Positions 21,830-24,669 of a DNA stretch of 24,669 nucleotides are shown piece by piece; the stretch's first letter is position 1; the number at the start of each line of letters is the position of its first letter. Both the position numbers and the translations under genes were made by a program. The notes beneath the pieces are model-generated. The model made no database searches and had not been told where the DNA came from. It saw nothing but the letters and a program-made list of their open reading frames with translations. The DNA comes from an uncultured Flavobacteriaceae bacterium (GTDB lineage: Bacteria > Bacteroidota > Bacteroidia > Flavobacteriales > Flavobacteriaceae). The DNA is taken from positions 1 to 24,669 of the forward strand of contig CAMZMA010000223.1 in NCBI GenBank assembly GCA_947311815.1, in the 5' to 3' direction.

Positions 21830-23434
21830 ATGACCGAATTTATCCGTAAAAGAGTAACCAATGTCCGTAACGACGTATTATCTGGTATTACCGTTACTTT
21901 AGCATTAGTGCCAGAAGCTGTGGCTTTTGCTTTTGTAGCAGGTGTAGATCCTTTAGTAGGTTTGTATGCTGCTTTTATGGTTGGTTTTATTACCGCTATT
22001 TTTGGCGGAAGACCTGGTATGATTTCTGGTGCAACTGGTGCTTTAGCAGTAGTTATGGTGTCTTTAGTTAGCGAAGGAAATGCAATGGGAGCAACAGGAG
22101 AAAACTTAGGTTTGTACTATTTATTTGCTACCGTTATTTTAATGGGAATTATACAAATGCTTGCTGGTATTTTTAAATTAGGGAAATTTGTCCGTCTTAT
22201 TCCGCATCCAGTAATGATGGGCTTTGTAAACGGTTTAGCCATTGTTATTTTCTTATCGCAATTAGGCATGTTTACCAAAAAAGTAAACGGAAAAAAAGTT
22301 TGGTTAGAAGGAAATTCGCTTTATTTAATGATTGGTTTGGTAGCCTTAACCATGTTAATTATGTGGGGCTTACCAAAAATTAAAGCGGCTAAAAAATTAC
22401 CCGAAGCATTAATTGCTATTTTAGTAGTATCCGCAATTGCAATTTTTACAAATTTAGATGTAGCAACCGTAGGTTCTTTTATTAGAGATGGTGGCGGAGA
22501 AGGTTTAAAAGGCGGCTTACCTGTGCCACATTTAGAAACGTTTTCTAAAATACCGATGAATATAGCAACCCTAAAATTTATCTTTCCGTATGCATTAATA
22601 TTGGCTGCAATCGGATTGATAGAATCTTTAATGACTCTTAATTTAATTGATGATTTAACCGAAACCCGAGGAAACTCTAACCGAGAATGTATTGCTCAAG
22701 GTGGCGCAAATATTGTAACTGGTTTGTTTGGCGGAATGGGTGGTTGTGCTATGATTGGGCAATCTATTATCAATATAAAAGGTGGCGGACGTGGGCGTTT
22801 GTCGGGTATTGTTGCTTCAGTAACTTTACTCCTATTTATTTTATTTGCATCGTCTTATATAGAGCAAGTTCCTATTGCGGCTTTGGTAGGCGTTATGTTT
22901 ATGGTAGTTGTAGGTACTTTTGCTTGGTCTAGTTTCAGAATTTTAAACAGAATACCTAAAACCGATGTTTTTGTACTCGTTTTAGTTTCTGCACTAACTG
23001 TTATTTTTGATTTAGCCGTTGCCGTAATTGCAGGTGTTATTGTAAGCGCATTGGTGTTTTCTTGGGAAAGCGCAAAACGTATTAGAGCACGAAAATTTAT
23101 AAAACAAGACGGTACAAAAGTATATGAAATTTGGGGGCCTTTATTTTTCGGATCTGTATCTGATTTTAACAGTAAATTTGATATTAAAAACGATCCAGAA
23201 AATGTAGCCATCGATTTTATAGAAAGTAGAGTTACCGATCATTCGGGTATTGAAGCTATTTTTTCTTTGGTAGAAAAATACAAAGCAGCCAATAAAAACA
23301 TCACTTTAAAACATTTAAGCGAAGAATGTAAAGTGTTGCTGTATAAATCGAGTCCTATTTTTACAGGAGTTATTGAAGAAGATATTGATGATCCTCGTTA
23401 TCATGTAGTAGCAAATCCAGAAGATTTTAAATAA
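21830..23434 (+). CDS. SulP-family anion transporter with C-terminal STAS domain
   Basis: A 534-residue inner-membrane transporter of the SLC26/SulP family. The conserved first helix region is 'LALVPEAVAFAFVAGV', followed by 'PLVGLYAAFMVG' and 'SGATGALAVVM'. The unwound-helix region is 'GLFGGMGGCAMIGQS'. Hydrophobic helices fill about 12-410, and a STAS domain follows from about 425 ('YEIWGPLFFGSVSDF') to about 530. Substrates of the family include sulfate, bicarbonate and dicarboxylates; none can be assigned here. No carbonic anhydrase or sulfate-assimilation gene is adjacent. It converges on the nucleotidyltransferase gene 21 bases away, and no terminator hairpin is seen between them. Confidence 0.94.
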   Translation: MTEFIRKRVTNVRNDVLSGITVTLALVPEAVAFAFVAGVDPLVGLYAAFMVGFITAIFGGRPGMISGATGALAVVMVSLVSEGNAMGATGENLGLYYLFATVILMGIIQMLAGIFKLGKFVRLIPHPVMMGFVNGLAIVIFLSQLGMFTKKVNGKKVWLEGNSLYLMIGLVALTMLIMWGLPKIKAAKKLPEALIAILVVSAIAIFTNLDVATVGSFIRDGGGEGLKGGLPVPHLETFSKIPMNIATLKFIFPYALILAAIGLIESLMTLNLIDDLTETRGNSNRECIAQGGANIVTGLFGGMGGCAMIGQSIINIKGGGRGRLSGIVASVTLLLFILFASSYIEQVPIAALVGVMFMVVVGTFAWSSFRILNRIPKTDVFVLVLVSALTVIFDLAVAVIAGVIVSALVFSWESAKRIRARKFIKQDGTKVYEIWGPLFFGSVSDFNSKFDIKNDPENVAIDFIESRVTDHSGIEAIFSLVEKYKAANKNITLKHLSEECKVLLYKSSPIFTGVIEEDIDDPRYHVVANPEDFK

Positions 23435-23455
23435 TTGATAGTCAGTGTAATTCAC

Positions 23456-24082
23456 TCAGCTATCGAGCAATAAAAACTCATCCCACTCCTTTTGAGTATT
23501 CAAGTTTTTTAAAATTGATGAGTCATCAACTTCAACCAAAGAAATAGTTGCTTTGTTTAATTGATTGATTTGCACATCTAATCTTGCATTTTCATCAGAA
23601 ACATCTATTTTTAAAAGTTTTTCACAAAATTGAGCACTCAATTTTACAGGATGCCCTTTTTTATTCTTAAAAACAGGCATCACAACTTGGTTCTTAATCC
23701 TCAATATTTTATTGATTTCTGATGATGAAAACAAGGGCACATCAATAGGTAAAATCAAGACTTCATTTATTGAAGCACTTCCTTTTAAAACCGAATGTAA
23801 CGTAGAAAACAATCCATATTTTGGTTGATGATTTACCACTACGCTCACGTTTTTATCGTGATATTTTTGCGGATGTTCCGTTGCTTTTTGAAACCACGGA
23901 ATTGCCTCAAAATAAGATTGATAATCATATCCTAAACCAATAAAAACAGTGCCGTTTTTTACAAATCGGTTAATCTGTTCAAGAATCCAATAAGTATTTT
24001 TGTAGGGTAACAATCCTTTTGGTGTTCCCATACGCTCAGATTTTCCGCCAGCTAAAATAATAAGAATCGGATTTGTAGTCAT
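23456..24082 (-). CDS. MobA-like NTP transferase
   Basis: A 208-residue nucleotidyltransferase. The NTP-binding signature is 'LAGGKSERMGTPKGLL' (10-25), and the metal/substrate motif is 'VLILPIDVPLFS', the D-x-P site. 'KKGHPVKLS' is conserved in the MobA/MocA group. It may attach GMP or CMP to molybdopterin, or act on another acceptor. No other molybdenum-cofactor gene is in the window, so the exact reaction is open. The ATG at 24082 is chosen, because the 58 residues upstream are low-complexity and would overlap the divergent gene at 24131. Confidence 0.88.
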   Translation of the reverse strand: MTTNPILIILAGGKSERMGTPKGLLPYKNTYWILEQINRFVKNGTVFIGLGYDYQSYFEAIPWFQKATEHPQKYHDKNVSVVVNHQPKYGLFSTLHSVLKGSASINEVLILPIDVPLFSSSEINKILRIKNQVVMPVFKNKKGHPVKLSAQFCEKLLKIDVSDENARLDVQINQLNKATISLVEVDDSSILKNLNTQKEWDEFLLLDS

Positions 24083-24118
24083 TTTTAAAAGAAAGTATAA
24101 AGAAAAGAAAAAGAATTG

Positions 24119-24126
24119 TATTTTTG
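24119..24126 (+). promoter_or_regulatory. Candidate -7 element of the gene at 24131
   Basis: TATTTTTG matches TAnnTTTG but lies only 4 bases before the ATG, so the mRNA would be nearly leaderless. The context GTATTTTTGAC is the same as at 8641-8651. Confidence 0.35.
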
Positions 24127-24130
24127 ACCT

Positions 24131-24538
24131 ATGAAAAAAATTATTATCATTTTGTTTATTGCCATATTTGGTGCTTTTGCTGCATATTTCACTTTTGTAT
24201 ATTACGTACCTTATAGCGAAGGTGTTCGATCTGGCGAATTGATAAAAATAAGCCATAAAGGAGTTTTAGCTAAAACATGGGAAGGAGAAATTAGCCAAGG
24301 AATTTCTGGTGCTCAAATTTTTAAATTCTCTGTAGAAGACCGAAACAAAGAAGTAATTTACGACTTGCAAAAATACCAAGGTAAATATGTAAAAGTGTAT
24401 TACAAAGAGCGTTTTAAAACCTTTTTTTGGTGGGGAGACACCAAATATTTTGTCACTAAAGTTGAACAAGAAAACTCTCCTCATTTCGGAAGAAGTTCAG
24501 GGCAAACTCATACTTTTTTAACTAGTTTGTTTCAATAA
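24131..24538 (+). CDS. Small single-span membrane protein, C-terminus probably altered
   Basis: This 135-residue protein has an N-terminal membrane anchor ('IIILFIAIFGAFAAYFTFVYY', about 4-24). It is followed by a domain with 'SEGVRSGELIKISHKGVLAK', 'TWEGEISQGISG' and 'FFWWGDTKYFVTKVEQE'. This is a conserved, uncharacterised Bacteroidota family, sometimes mislabelled in databases as 6-phosphogluconate dehydrogenase; it has no dehydrogenase features. The last ~18 residues, 'HFGRSSGQTHTFLTSLFQ', do not look like the family end. They are encoded just where an insertion sequence may begin (CAGGGC at 24498), so the tail may be IS-derived. Confidence 0.85.
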   Translation: MKKIIIILFIAIFGAFAAYFTFVYYVPYSEGVRSGELIKISHKGVLAKTWEGEISQGISGAQIFKFSVEDRNKEVIYDLQKYQGKYVKVYYKERFKTFFWWGDTKYFVTKVEQENSPHFGRSSGQTHTFLTSLFQ

Positions 24539-24669
24539 TTAATTGATTAATAGTTTGTTAAGTCATTTTTTATCTGTATATTATACTGATAATCAATAAT
24601 TTAACTCAATGAATACACAGAATAAGTTACTCAGTATTTTTAACCAAGTAGAAGACCCTAGAAGCCATA
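24498..24669 (+). mobile_element. Left part of an ISAs1-type insertion sequence (cut by the window edge)
   Basis: The transposase start at 24609 implies an IS whose left end lies between about 24480 and 24600. CAGGGCAAACTCATAC at 24498 is my best guess for the terminal inverted repeat; its partner lies outside the window. The boundary is uncertain. Confidence 0.45.
24609..24669 (+). CDS. ISAs1-family transposase, N-terminal 20 codons only
   Basis: The reading frame starting at the ATG gives 'MNTQNKLLSIFNQVEDPRSH' before the window ends. The 'LLSIF..VEDPRSH' opening is typical of the N-terminal domain associated with DDE transposases of the ISAs1 (H-repeat) family, which usually run to about 370 residues. 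Whether the gene is intact cannot be seen here. The identification rests on a short stretch. Confidence 0.7.
   Translation, partial: MNTQNKLLSIFNQVEDPRSH

Noticed and set aside
24083..24256. 58-residue N-terminal extension of the MobA-like protein
   Set aside because: It is low-complexity, overlaps the divergent gene at 24131, and the NTP-binding motif begins properly after the ATG at 24082.

Overview
This AT-rich window looks like a chromosomal segment of a Flavobacteriaceae-type Bacteroidota, probably a marine flavobacterium. The genus cannot be settled from the sequence. The evidence is the low G+C content, FtsH/CdsA/Psd/LUD synteny typical of the phylum, lipoproteins with flavobacterial lipoboxes, and many candidate -7 promoter elements of the Bacteroidota form TAnnTTTG.

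Layout. At 1-465 is the 3' part or remnant of an unrecognised gene, ending at a strong two-way hairpin terminator. At 540-2604 (-) is a tight operon: ECF sigma factor, membrane-anchored HEAT-repeat protein, and exported DUF4097-like protein. At 2740-4890 (-) are folE (GTP cyclohydrolase I) and hisS. At 5117-6482 (-) a BrkB/YihY membrane protein is followed by a small lipoprotein. At 6491-7025 a four-helix-bundle (S23/IVP, Avd-like) gene sits between short-period repeats that form an inverted repeat. At 7033-8611 (-) are a pentapeptide-repeat protein and nadC, separated by a heptanucleotide tandem repeat. At 8669-13888 (+) are an exported protein of unknown function, rlmH, rdgB, a FecCD-type permease, its ATPase (after a 313-bp repeat-bearing gap) and an M28 peptidase lipoprotein. 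At 13964-19279 (-) is a seven-gene run: rsfS, ftsH, LUD protein, cdsA, psd, acyl-CoA-binding protein, YceI-like lipoprotein. At 19365-24538 are birA (+), an SRPBCC protein (-), pyrE (-), a Nudix hydrolase (+), a SulP transporter (+), a MobA-like nucleotidyltransferase (-) and a small membrane protein (+). The right edge cuts an ISAs1-type transposase.

How the genes fit together. The rsfS-ftsH-cdsA-psd run links ribosome hibernation, membrane protein quality control and phosphatidylethanolamine synthesis, so it reads as a membrane-homeostasis operon. The ECF operon is a plausible envelope-sensing module. Most other genes are core metabolism: folate/pterin, NAD, pyrimidine and biotin, plus tRNA charging, rRNA modification and nucleotide-pool cleaning.

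The least ordinary content is intergenic. There are three arrays of degenerate 7-bp repeats with different units, 7-8-bp repeats framing the S23-like gene, and a dispersed repeat present twice in opposite orientation. I see no CRISPR array, phage, toxin-antitoxin or defence locus, and no tRNA or rRNA gene. The strongest candidate for something under-described is the repeat family and its link to the S23-like gene.
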